This document shows positions 1-10,702 of a stretch of DNA of 64,000 nt, piece by piece. The notes beneath the pieces are model-generated. The model was not told the DNA's origin and did no database searches. It saw only the letters and a list, made by a program, of their open reading frames with translations. Origin of the DNA: Mesostigma viride. Lineage: Eukaryota > Streptophyta > Mesostigmatophyceae > Mesostigmatales > Mesostigmataceae. Within the stretch, counting starts at the first letter, position 1. Every line of letters begins with the position of its first letter. The stretch spans positions 1-64,000 of the forward strand of contig RPFO01000022.1 of NCBI GenBank assembly GCA_009746045.1, in the 5' to 3' direction. The position numbers and the translations under genes are program-made.

Positions 1-3000
1 GGCTTTCCCGCAGTGCAAGCAGAACGCGCCGCGCTCCGCCATCTGGGGCACGTCCGCGTGGGAGAGCATGCGACGCAACACAAACTGGAGCGACGGCGTG
101 CGTCCCATCGCCGCCAACGCGCGCTCCAAGCCGCGCACCGCCGCATCGATCTCAGCCTGCACGCCTTGCGCGCGCTGCCATACGCAGGTGAGCAAGGCCA
201 TCGAGAACCGCGCGGCCACGTCGGTGCCCACGTCCTCCGCGCCGGGCGCGTTCCGGGCGGCAAACGACAGGCACCGCAACCCCGCGCGCCGCTCCGCGCC
301 TGCCATTCGCACAGCAGCAGGTAGAACAGCTCCAGCGGCGCGGCATGCGGACCATCAAACGCCACGTCGCTGCGCTGCAGCAGCAAGAGGCTTTCGCACG
401 CGTCCTGGAGCTGCGCAAACTCCAGCGCAGCCTCCCGCGCGACGGCGGACTGCGCCTCGCCTGATGGTCCCGCCTCGCGCTCGACGGTCTCGTAGGACAG
501 GTCCATGGGCGACGCTTGTTCCCCCCGCATCATGGCATCCTCCCGCTCGTCCGGGTCGACCACGCACGCGCGCGTCGCCGGTATCGGCAGCGGCATCGGT
601 AGCGGCAGCGGCATGACGTCGCTGACACAGTAGCAGCTGGCGATGGCGATCGTCGCCACGTCACCCAAGTCCGGGTCCTGGCACCGCCGAACCTTGGCAC
701 GCTTGCGATGCGCGTCGACCTCCTCCCAGACCGAGGACGGGCGCGTGCGTCGCAGGACCACGAAGTGGTCTCCGCCATAGTGCAGCAGCATGCAGCTGAG
801 CCACGCGGTCACACGCGCCTCCCGGCGCTCGTCCCCGATGAGCACGTCCATGACCAACGTCTCGGGAATCCTCGGCGCGGCGGTCTGGACCATCCCCGAC
901 TCCCCGTACACGATAAACCGCGGCTCGCGCTTGAAAACCTGCTCCTCCTTGTCGCATTCGTCTCGCTGGCAATTCCTGCACCGCTCGAAACAGAAGGCCT
1001 CCCTGCACTTGGCCATCATGCGCGTCTTGACGTCCCACTCCTCGGGGCAGTCGGTCAGCAGGATGGGCAGGGGCACCTTGCCGAAATCCTGCCGGAACTC
1101 GCGCACGCACGCGCGCCCGCCATGGAATAGGTCGCAGTCGTCAATGTGCTGCAGCACCGTGGTCAGGTTGTCAATTGCCTCGGCAAAAGCGCCGCGCTTT
1201 CGTCCATACCTTTCGTCGAGCAGCCTGCGCACCCACTCGCGGAAGCGGTCCATATCGCGCTGGTTGCCCTCCGCGGTCGCGATGTAGTAGCGCAGTAGCG
1301 CCAGCCCGATCTTGCAGTGCTCGCCGTGCCCCTCGCGTGGGTTGCAGCGAAGCGCCTGCAGTCCTGACCGCCCGGCCCGCTGCGTGAGGATCAGCATAAT
1401 GAGACCGAGTCCCAGCACGCTGTCCACGGGGCAACTGTTGTCCTCCCCATTTGGAGTCAGCTCGTTGGCGACCAGCATGAGCGTCTCGTACTTCAACATG
1501 AGCTCCTCGAACGTGAAACACGCGCGGCACGAACACTTGGAACTGCCGCTGTGGCCGCCGGCCGGGAACAAAGAGCCCAGCGGCGCGGGCGCCGGCGCGC
1601 TCGGCTCGCTTCCGCGCCCGCTGGAGGGCGCCGGACGCGCCGCCTCGTCCGTCGCGCGACGAGCTGGCGCCGCTGCCTCCCCTTGCTCGCCGTCCGCAGC
1701 CCTGGCCTCCCGGCGCGAACGACGTTGCTGCTCCCGGCCGGAATGCAAGCCCCCGACCTCGCTGAACAGCCCGCGAAAAAACTCGGCGCGAGCCTCTTGC
1801 ACCTCGGCGGGCAAACCGGGTTCCGCCGCGAGCGCAGCTATGTCCTCGTCCTCGTCCTCGGCGGGAGGGGGCTCGGGGAGCTCGACGCGAGGCTCGGCTG
1901 ACCAATCGCCCGGTGGCACGTTGCGTGGATTACCAGGGGGCCGCGCCACGACGCGCGGGCTCTCCGGCAGCACGTGCTCGGCCGGCTGCGAAACCGGGCG
2001 CACGTCGTAGACGCACAAGACCAACGCGTGAGGCAGCGCGTCCACGATAGTCGCGGGCGCGGAGACGGCCTCGACCGGATCCACCACCTGCCACAGGCCG
2101 GCCGCGGCATCGACGGCGCGGCAGAAAACAAAGTGCTTGTCGGCGCGCTGCTCCACAAACCCGCGCAGCCGCGCGACCACGGCGACCTCGGCGCCGCTGT
2201 CGCCGTCGGCCACGGACGCGTCAAAGTAAGAGGGCACGGCGCCGCCACCGCAGGCTCGTACGTCCCGTCCGCCGTGGACGAGCACACACGCGGGGAAGCC
2301 GCCGCGCACGTAGCGGTCGCACACGACGGCCCGCCCGTTGCAGCCCGCGCAGGCCGCGTCCTGCAGGCGGCGCCTGAGCAACGACCTCGTGCGCTCCTCG
2401 AGCGTGCCCGGCGCGGCCGACACGTCGACCACATCCACCACGCACTCGCCCGTCTCGCCCTGGAGGCCACACGAGCCGCAGCAGGGCGCTCGCTCGACGA
2501 GTGCGGGCCCCCCCACGTGCAACAGCGCGCGCCGCAACACGGACATCAAGGCCCCGACACCGGAGAGACGCACCCCCGGCTGGGCCAAGTCACACAGTCG
2601 CCGAAACTCGTCGCGAGCATCGCACATCGGCTGCACGCTCCCGCGCGCACGCGCCAGCATGCACGACAGCATCGCCCCGCCACGCGGAAATCCAACGCGC
2701 CGCCGGGGGAGTCCTGCGGTGCGACAGGGGGTGTCACGAGGCCGAGCCCGCCGGACTCGGCGCGCATCTGCGTCAACGACAGCTTTGCGAACACGACCTC
2801 GAGCGCCGTGTCGTGGGCGCCGCTCCCGTTGGACGATCGGAACGTGGCGTCGCGGGGTCGCAGAACCACGCCCCTGCACGCGGCTCGCATGTCATCGAGG
2901 ACCTCCCGCTCTTCCAACGTGACGGGCGCGACAGCCGCGGCAGCGAGAGCGGCTTCCTCTCGAGACACGACCGACCCATCGGAGTTGGGGCGTGGGGACG

Positions 3001-3144
3001 CGACGGTGGCAGCACCCGCCGCCTCATCCGACACGCTCGCGCGGTCCAAAGGCTGTGTGCCGCCTCGGGTAGCTCTTCACCGTCCGCGTGCTCGACAGCA
3101 CCGCCCAACTCGGTCACAAACGGGCACTCCTCCTGCTCCGCGTC
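1..3144 (-). CDS. C-terminal exon with tandem USP-like cysteine peptidase domains (partial)
   Basis: After a GTGCAG acceptor the exon begins DAEQEECPFVTELGG and runs off the left edge without a stop. Its central frame (about 2,676 to 284) is open for nearly 800 codons. The first USP-like domain (about 2,700-1,960) has a CAGC zinc-knuckle-like pair, then AVVARLRGFVEQRADKHFVF, LWQVVDPVEAVS and ALVLCVYDVRP, matching the His-box and C-terminal strands of C19 peptidases; I see no Cys box, so it may be inactive. The second (about 1,520-650) has a Cys box DNSCPVDSVLGLGL (Cys codon 1,431-1,433), a Cys-rich finger (CFERCRNCQRDEC), a His box LHYGGDHFVVLRR (His 765-767) and WEEVDA (Asp 714-716). Frame breaks near 3,060-3,075, 2,675-2,678 and 280-283 are each restored by one base. 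Past the last break comes a helical region ending FCLHCGK. Confidence 0.65.
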
Positions 3145-3272
3145 CTGCACGCAGGGAACGTGGTGAGCCGGACAAACGATTGCACGCATCAGCACACGCC
3201 CGCATATACATCCTCGCAGGACAAAGGCACGCCAGCATGAAACCAAGTCCCGCAAGGCGAGATGCTACCCAC

Positions 3273-3386
3273 CAACGCGGCATCCATCACGTCCATCGCG
3301 TCCGCGCCATCGCCCCGCGCAACCGCGCTCCCGTCCGCCGGAACGTTGGCATTCTCGCCATCCCCGCAACCACCATCTTCGCTCTC
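3273..3386 (-). CDS. Acidic linker exon before the USP-like region
   Basis: A 38-codon exon with a strong pyrimidine tract and CCGCAG acceptor, ending at a GTGGGT donor; phase 0 on both sides. The peptide is acidic and Gly/Ala-rich (ESEDGGCGDGENANV). It links the helicase part to the C-terminal peptidase-like part. Confidence 0.55.
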
Positions 3387-3442
3387 CTGCGGGGCATCAG
3401 AAATGAAGGACGAAGAATCCAACCCGATTACCATCAATCGTT

Positions 3443-5096
3443 GGGGTGGGCCAGGGTCCTAAAATATGCAAACGAGCTTGGATCGGGCTGAAACTTGGGA
3501 GGAGGCATGCCTCCCGCTAGTCCATCATGTGAGCAAAGTGGGGGCTTGCAGGTCCATCGTTTGAGGGGGGTGGACCTTGCCAGGGGGTGTCATGCTCCCT
3601 TGCGCGTGCTAGCACGTGCCCGCCCTTAGGGGTGGGCCAGGGCCCTAAAATATGCAAACGAGCTCGGATCAGGCTGAAACTTGGGAGGAGGCATGCCCCC
3701 CGCTAGTCCATCATTTGGGCAAAGTGGGGGCTTGCAGGTCCATCGTTTGAGGGGGGTGGACCTTGCCAGGGGGTGCCATGGTCCCTTGCGCGTGCTAGCA
3801 CGTGCCCGCCCGTAGGGGTGGGACAGGGTCCTAAAATATGCAAACGAGCTTGGATTGGGTTGAAACTTGGGAGGAGGCATGCCCCATACTATGCCATCAT
3901 GTATCCAAAGTGGGGGCTTGCAGGTCCATCGTTTGAGGGGGGTGGACATGGCCAGGGGGTGCCATGGTCCCTTGCGCGCGCTAGCACAACCCCACCCTTA
4001 GGGGTGGGCCATGGTCCTAAAATATGCAAACGAGCTTGGATTGGGTTGAAACTTGGGAGGAGGCATGCCCCATACTATGCCATCATGTGTCCAAAGTGGG
4101 GGCTTGCAGGTCCATCGTTTGAGGGGGGTGGACATGGCCAGGGGGTGCCATGGTCCCTTGCGCGCGCTAGCACAACCCCACCCTTAGGGGTGGGCCATCG
4201 TCCTAAAACATGCAAACGAGCTTGGATTGGGCTGAAACTTGGGAGGAGGTTTACCCAACATTAGTCCATCATGTGTCCAAAGTGGGGGCTGCAGGTCCAT
4301 CGTTTGAGGGGGGTGGACATGGCCAGGCGTGCCATGGTCCCTTGCGCGCGCTAGCACAAGCCCAGCCTTAGGGGTGGGACAGGGTCCTAAAATATGCAAA
4401 CAAGCTTGGATGGGGCTGAAACTTGGCAGGAGGTTTGCCCCACACTAGTCCATCATGTGTCCAAAGTGGGGGTTTGCAGGTCCATCGTTTGGGGGGATGG
4501 ACTTTGCCAGGGTGTTCCATGGTCCCTTGCGCGCGCTAGCACAAGCCCCCCTTAGGGGAGGACAGGGTCCTAAAACATGCAAACGAGCTTGGATTGGGCT
4601 GAAACTTGGGAGGAGGCTTCCCCCTCACTAGTCCATCATGTGTTCAAAGTGGGGGCCTGCAGGTCCATCGTTTGGGGGGGTGGACATGGCCAGGGCGTGC
4701 CATGGTCCCTTGCGCGCGCTAGCACAAGCCCGCCCTTAGGGGTGGGACAGCGTCCTAAAATATGCAAACAAGCTTGGATGGGGCTGAAACTTGGGAGGAG
4801 GCATGCCTTCTGCTAGTCCATCATGTGTCCAAAGTGGGGGCTTGCAGGTCCATCGTTTGGGGGGGATGGACTTCGCCAGGGCGTGCCATGGTCCCTTGCG
4901 CACGCTAGAACGTGCGCGCCCTTAGGGTGTGACAGGGTCCTAAAACATGCAAACGAGCTCGGATTGGGCTGAAACTTGGGAGGAGGCTTCCCCCTCACTA
5001 GTCCATCATGTGTTCAAAGTGGGGGCTTGCAGGTGCATCGTTTGACGGGGGTGAACATTGCCAGGGGTGCCATGGTCCCTTGCGCGCACTAGCACG
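3443..5096 (+). repeat. Satellite array S1, ~185-bp unit, 9 copies (intronic)
   Basis: Each unit carries ATGCAAACGAGCTTGGAT, then GCTGAAACTTGGGAGGAGG, TAGTCCATCATGTG, AAAGTGGGGGCTTGCAGG, and CCATGGTCCCTTGCGCGCG ending at GCTAGCACGTGCCC. The landmark recurs every 183-188 bp. The array lies between the exons at 5,106 and 3,386. Open frames of 60-160 codons inside it are by-products of the period. Confidence 0.95.
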
Positions 5097-5105
5097 TGGA
5101 CTCAC

Positions 5106-5180
5106 AAACGGGTTTTCATCCGCGTAGCTCGACACTTGCGAGTCGGTGCCGTGAGACGGCATTCCCACCCCTTCGCTGCC
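5106..5180 (-). CDS. Small exon copy 3 (ends ADENPF)
   Basis: A 25-codon exon, phase 0 on both sides (GGCAG acceptor, GTGAGT donor): GSEGVGMPSHGTDSQVSS then YADENPF. It differs from copy 2 by an insertion of three codons and a few substitutions. The following intron (5,105-3,387) is occupied by satellite array S1. Confidence 0.5.
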
Positions 5181-5349
5181 CTGCCGGCCGCATAGAAACA
5201 AAACGGAAAAAGACTCCAACCGAGTCACCACCGTCCCTGCTAGGAAAACTGAAAAGGAAAGAAGGGCAACAAGCACACAACCCGCAACATCCACGCGTGC
5301 CATCCCGAAAAAGCCTCTATGAACCTAGGAAAACACATCGAGGACTCAC

Positions 5350-5415
5350 AAACGGGTTTTCATCCGCGTAGCTCGAGTCGGTGCCGTGAGACATCATTCC
5401 CACCCCTTCGCTGCC
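5350..5415 (-). CDS. Small exon copy 2 (ends ADENPF)
   Basis: A 22-codon exon between GGCAG acceptor and GTGAGT donor, phase 0 on both sides: GSEGVGMMSHGTDSS then YADENPF. It shares its ending and flanking intron sequence with the exons at 5,578 and 5,106, so it arose by local tandem duplication of about 240 bp. Role unknown; it lengthens the acidic linker. Confidence 0.5.
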
Positions 5416-5577
5416 CTGCCGTCCGCATAGAAACACAAAGGACAAAGACTCCAAGCAAGTCACCACCGTCCCTGCTGGGAAAAGAAAAGAAGGGCAAGAA
5501 GCACACAACCCGCAACATGCACGCCTTCCATCCCGCAAAAGATTCTATGAAGCTAGAAATACAAGTGAAAGACTGAC

Positions 5578-6258
5578 AAACGGGTTTTCATCGGTGAAGC
5601 TCATGCCCGAGAGCGCATCTTCCGACATGTTGTCCGTCGAGAACGGCGGTGACTCGTCCTCGTCCGGGGTCTCGTACTCGGCATCCCTGTCGTCGCCGTC
5701 TGAGGGCGCGTCGTCCCCATACGGGTTGAAGTCCCGATCCACGTCGTCCTCGTGCTGCTCCAGGAACTCCTCCGCCAACGGGTCGCCGTTGCGCAGCATC
5801 CACCGCAGCGTGGCGGCATCCCCATCCATCTCGTCGGCCTCCGCGGCCAACGCATTGTCCCCGAGCTCGTACGCGTCCTCGTCGTTCGGGTTGTCGTACT
5901 CCATGTCGTCGAACCCGTCGCCCAGGTCCATCATATCCCAGTCGTCGTCATCGCCGCCCGCGGCCTCTCGGTCCTCGACGTCGCGCGCCCTCTTGCGCAA
6001 CATCAGCCTCGTCGCGTCCTCCGGGTAGTCCCTGGGCATGATGCCCGCGTTCTTGAGGATGGGACGCAGCACCACGTTCCTGCAGTAGCCCACGCCGTCG
6101 ATGACGTGGGCGAACAACCCGCGGATGTGCGCCGAGCCCGCCACGCGGCTGAGCGCCGTGTACAGCATGCCGTGGCCGAAATACTCATCGCGAAAGTCCA
6201 CGCTGACGCGCAGGAGCGTCTGGCCCTGGCACTTGTGCACGGTGATGCCCCACGCCAG
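5578..6258 (-). CDS. Helitron helicase motifs V-VI and acidic tail
   Basis: The acceptor at 6,259-6,260 joins the previous exon exactly inside the conserved segment, giving YPIVLAWGITVHKCQGQTL (motif V). Motif VI follows as LYTALSRVAGSAHIRGLF. After the helicase comes a strongly acidic tail of about 150 residues (DDDDWDMMDLGDGFDDMEYD and similar), ending SFTDENPF. A weak donor, GTCAGT, follows. If it is not used, the frame stops at 5,545 after eleven more codons, giving an alternative C-terminus. The DENPF ending recurs in two small exons downstream. Confidence 0.85.
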
Positions 6259-6388
6259 CTGCACGAACGCAACCACGCGCACGACAAGCATCCAAACGAC
6301 GTCCGTGCAGACGGCATGAGACGGTTTGCACGAGAAACGTGACGAAACGACGCCCGCGGCAACACGCGCAGAGGAAAGTGAGACTCAC

Positions 6389-8169
6389 CACGATCGGGTA
6401 CATCGTGCGCACGATGGTGAACTTGTCGCCCGCGATGGTGAACTTGATCCGCGGGATGGCGAACACGCGGCCGTCCAGCGTGCGCACGATGAAGACGAAC
6501 TGGCGCTCGTCGACCAGCACGACCCGGGTGCCGTTCAGCAGGCCGTCGCGGTGCGACAGGTTGCGCGTCAGCATGGCGACCGCGCCTGGCTTCCACTCGA
6601 GCTGGTGCTCCGGGACGCCCGCCTGCCTCACCATGTTGAGCGTGTGGTGCGGCACCTCGGTCTTGTGCGACTCGTCCTTGAGCGCGTCGTAGCTATGCGC
6701 CGTCTTGACATTGCCGCGCAAGCGCTCCAGCATCTTCTTGTTGATCTCGTCGCGCTTGGCGTTGGTGGCCACGACGACCGCGGACTGCATGCAATGATGC
6801 GAGTCGTACACGTCGGGGAACGCGTGGTTGAGCAGCTCCTCCTCGGTGTCCACCCGCGGCACGAGCGGCAGAGGCACCATGGGCACGGCCACGCCTGTGC
6901 GGCTGTCCGGGACGGGACGCACGCGACCCTGTCCCCGCCCACCTCGAGGAGCATCTCGCAGTACTTGGGGTCGTTTTTGGAGCGGTGGTTGGTCGTCAAG
7001 CTCAGCCTTGTGACGCCCGGCCACAGCGACGAATTCGTGACGCTGGCATCCAGCGTGGCCGACGGCCCGGCGCCCTCCACGACGGGCGCGACCTGCCGAA
7101 AGTCGCCGGCGAAGACGACCAGCTTGCCGCCAAAGGGTTCGTCCCTCTTCCCCATGAGATCGCGCAGGAGCCTGTCCATCGAGTGCACCAGGTTCTTGTT
7201 CATCATGCCGACCTCGTCCACGATGATGGCGCCCGCCCGGATCAGCGCCCTGCCACGCTCCGACTCCTTGGAGATGCCGGAGCCGTGCTCTAGCTCCATT
7301 GCCAGCGGGAAGCCGCAACAGAAGTGCGAGGTGCGGCCTCCGTGCAACTGTAGCGACGCCACCCCGGTGAAGGCCATGGGGATGACCTCGCGCCCCGTGC
7401 GCGCGCACTCCTGCATCACCGCGTTCAGCACCGTGGTCTTGCCCGTGCCGGCGGGGCCGTCCACAAAGAGGCGGCGCTGCGGGCGATCCCCGTTCACGCA
7501 CCCCATGATGAAATTGTACGCCAGCGACTGCTCCAGCAAGAACTTGGACGTGTCCGGCGGCTCGATCACCTCCTCTTCCGGCACGCCAAAGTCGCGCGAC
7601 CGGCACACGTCGACGCCCGCCAGCCGCTGCTCGTTGATCTCCGGCTCGAGCTCCCACACGTTGTAGCCCTGCGCCCCGAGCCGCCTGTCCAGGTAGGCGA
7701 GCGTGCGCGCGAGCGCAACATCCCGGTCCATCCGGGGCACCGCGCGCTTGAGGGCCGTGCCCCAGCCGCGGCGCACGTCGTACGCATTGAAGACGTGGTC
7801 GCGCGACATCTCCTCCTTGAACTTCCAGAGCTGCTCGGGGGTCGCGAGCTTCTGCAGCACCAGGACGGCGAACAGGCGGCGCACCTGGTGCGGGAGGCAG
7901 AAGCGCTTCGTGGCCTGACGCATCGTCTCGACCGCCTCGTTGTCGTCCTCGAGCAGGCCCAGCCGACGACACGCCATCTCGTACGTCATCTCGACGCCGT
8001 CCACGGTGCGCAGCGATTGGAATGACGTGCCCGGGCGCTTTAACAGCAGCACGCTCAGGCGGAACAGGTTGGGGTTGCGCATGTCAACGATCCGCAGGCG
8101 GCAATAGTGGCGGCGCTCCCGCGGCACGATAAACCAGCGCGCGCCGGTCTTGCCGCGACACATGATGAT
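6389..8169 (-). CDS. Helitron PIF1-type helicase, motifs I-IV (one frame break)
   Basis: The exon encodes the superfamily 1B helicase that unwinds the nicked strand. It starts at a GCGCAG acceptor and reads CRGKTGARWFIVPRERRHYC. Motifs in order: Walker A GPAGTGKTT (about 7,433-7,459), motif Ia GVASLQLHGG, Walker B IIVDEVGMMNK (about 7,210-7,227), motif III LVVFAGDFRQVAPV, motif IV-like LTTNHRSKNDP, then the wedge region ending RTMYPIV. The length is not a multiple of three: after LLEVGG the frame shifts at the GGGG run at 6,933-6,936, and one extra G restores a sensible reading (GRVRPVPDSRTGV). All ATPase motifs are intact, so this is either a sequencing undercall or a recent disabling deletion. 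Confidence 0.88.
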
Positions 8170-8489
8170 CTGCGCACACAGAGGCGCAACCGGCATACGT
8201 CACAAAGAACGACGATGACATCGTGAGCTGATGATGAGATCACTTACACGAACGGATGGGCACTTTGATAGGCAAAGTATTGGAAAACCCGGCAGATCCC
8301 ACTCACGTTGGAGGTGTCACGGTCCGCGCCCTTTGCGCCCGTTGGCGGCTGCACGACATGAAACGCAAAAGACACAGCCAGCCCAAATGTTGCGCACGAC
8401 GATCAGTGTCCACACCTCCAACCAACACCAAAAAATTCACAAGGGTGGTGAAAAAAAGTCAGCATAGCTTTCTAACCACAAGGGTGGTG

Positions 8490-9925
8490 GAAAAAATTTA
8501 TAGGGGTGGGCCAGGGTCCTCAAATATGCAAACAAACTTGGATGGTGCTGAAACTTGGGAGGAGGCTTGCCCCACACTAGTCCATCATGTGGGCAAAGTG
8601 GCGGCTTGCAGGTCCATCATTTGAGGGGGGGGGCCATCGCCAGGGGGTGCCATGGTCCCATGCGTACACTAGCACGTGCCCACACTTAGGGGTGGGCCAG
8701 GGCCGTAAAATATGCAAACGAGCTTGGATCGGGCTGAAAGTTGGGAGGAGGCATGCCCCACACTAGTCCATCATGTGGGAAAAGTGGGGGCTTGCAGTTC
8801 CACCATTGTAGGGGGGGGGGCATTGCCAGGGTGTGCCATGGTCCTTTGCGCGCGCTAGCACGTGCCCACCCTTAGGGGTGGGCCAGGGTCCTAAAATATG
8901 CAAACGAGCTCGGATCGGGCTGAAACTTGGGAGGAGGCATGCACCACACTAGTCCATCATGTGGGCACAGTGGGGGCTTGCAGGTCCATCATTTGAGGGG
9001 GGGGCATTGCCAGGCAGTGCCATGGTCCCATGCGCGCGCTAGCACGTGCCCACCCTTAGGGGTGGGCCAGGGTCCTAAAATATGCAAACGAGCTCGGATC
9101 GGGCTGAAACTTGGGAGGAGGTTTGCCCCACACTAGTCCATCATGTGGGCAAAGTGGGGGCTTGCAGGTCCATCATTGTAGGGGGGGGGCATTGCCAGGG
9201 GTGCCATGGTCCTTTGCGTGCGCTAGCACGTGCCCACCCTTAGGGGTGGGCCAGGGTCCTAAAATATGCAAACAAGCTTGGATCGGGCTGAAACTTGGGA
9301 GGAGGCTTGCCCCACACTAGTCCATCATGTGGGCAAAGTGGGGGCTTGCAGGTCCATCATTTGAGGGGGGGGGCATTGCCAGGGGGTGCCATGGTCCCTT
9401 GCGCGCGCTAGCACGTGCCCACCCTTAGGGGTGGGCCAGGGTCCTAAAATATGCAAACGAGCTGGATCGGGCTGAAACTTGGAGGAGGCATGCACCACAC
9501 TAGTCATCATGTGGGCAAAGTGGGGGCTTGCAGGTCCATCATTTGAGGGGGGGGGCATTGCCAGGGTGTGCCATGGTCCTTTGCGCGCGCTAGAACGTGC
9601 GCGCCCGTAGGGGTGGGCCATGGTCCTAAAATATGCAAACGAGCTTGGATCGGGCTGAAACTTGGTAGGAGCCTTGCCCCACACTAGTCCATCATGTGGG
9701 CAAAGTGGGGGCTTGCAGGTCCATCATTTGAGGGGGGGGGCATTGCCAGGGTGTGCCATGGTCCCATGCGCGCGCTAGAACGTGCCCGCGCGTAGGGGCG
9801 GGCGTGGGTCCTAAAATATGCAAACGAGCTTGGATCGGGCTGAAACTTGGCAGGAGGGTTGCCCCACACTAGTCGATCATGTGTGCAAAGTGGGGGCTTG
9901 CAGGTCCATCGGTTGGGGGGGTGGA
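8490..9925 (+). repeat. Satellite array S2, ~185-bp unit, 8 copies (intronic)
   Basis: Same unit and orientation as S1; landmarks start near 8,524, 8,709, 8,898, 9,082, 9,271, 9,450, 9,631 and 9,820. It fills the intron between the exons ending 10,217 and starting 8,169. Just before it, at 8,437-8,500, are two diverged copies of the 40-bp CCACAAGGGTGGTG repeat otherwise found at 19.2 kb. Confidence 0.95.
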
Positions 9926-10216
9926 CACACATCCAAGCTGCAGATTGAATCATCATACAACGCAAAGCCACGACACTTAAAACCCCAAACGGTCGTTCGA
10001 TCGAGCCTCGCAAGTCCACGCACCTTGGCAGCACCGCCGTATCTCAGCGCATTCGCCGGAGCTTCTCTATACAGCTGCCGATCGATCGCACCACGAAGCA
10101 CGGTAGTCGGCAAAAAAATAAATAAAATTCAGCTCACATGCGACCCATGCGCACAAAAAATGACAGAGAAATTAACCGACGCGGCAAATAAATCCTGGAC
10201 CGGATAACCGACTCAC

Positions 10217-10525
10217 CGCGTGATCTGGCCTGCGCCTGCCCGAGCCGTCAAAGCCGCGAGGCCTCTCGACGCGGTACCGCTCGAAGAACTCCTTGTACGT
10301 TAGCGCACCCATTCCCGGGTAGTAAATGTCGCTGGGGCGCGCAAAGTACATGGTGAGCGTCGTCTCCGAACGCTCGCCCAACGCGCTCTTCATCGACTGC
10401 TTCATGCCCTGCTTGAACGCGAGCTTTTGTTGGTCCTCTTCGTGCACGTCCAGCAGCTCGCACCCGGGCTCCATGAGCCGTTCAGGGAAGCCGAGGATGA
10501 CCCAGATGGCACGCATCGCGGGCAC
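10217..10525 (-). CDS. Helitron Rep-helicase connecting exon
   Basis: A 103-codon exon in phase 0 on both sides (TGCAG acceptor, GTGAGT donor). It encodes segments usual after the Rep tyrosines in Helitron proteins, such as TMYFARPSDIYYPGMGALTY and KEFFERYRVERPRGF (compare the family's pattern of a Tyr-rich segment before the helicase). It is followed by an intron filled with satellite array S2. Confidence 0.85.
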
Positions 10526-10702
10526 CTGCACTCGCGACCGGACGCGCACACCAGCACGAGTGCACAGCAAAAGAGTCAATGAGCACAAAGCGCGAGCGCT
10601 TACGCACGACATCGCGGCACGCACCCCCGCCGGAACCAACGTTGCAAAACACGAGCGACAGCGTATGTGACAGATGATACGCGAGACACAGCGGGAACTT
10701 AC

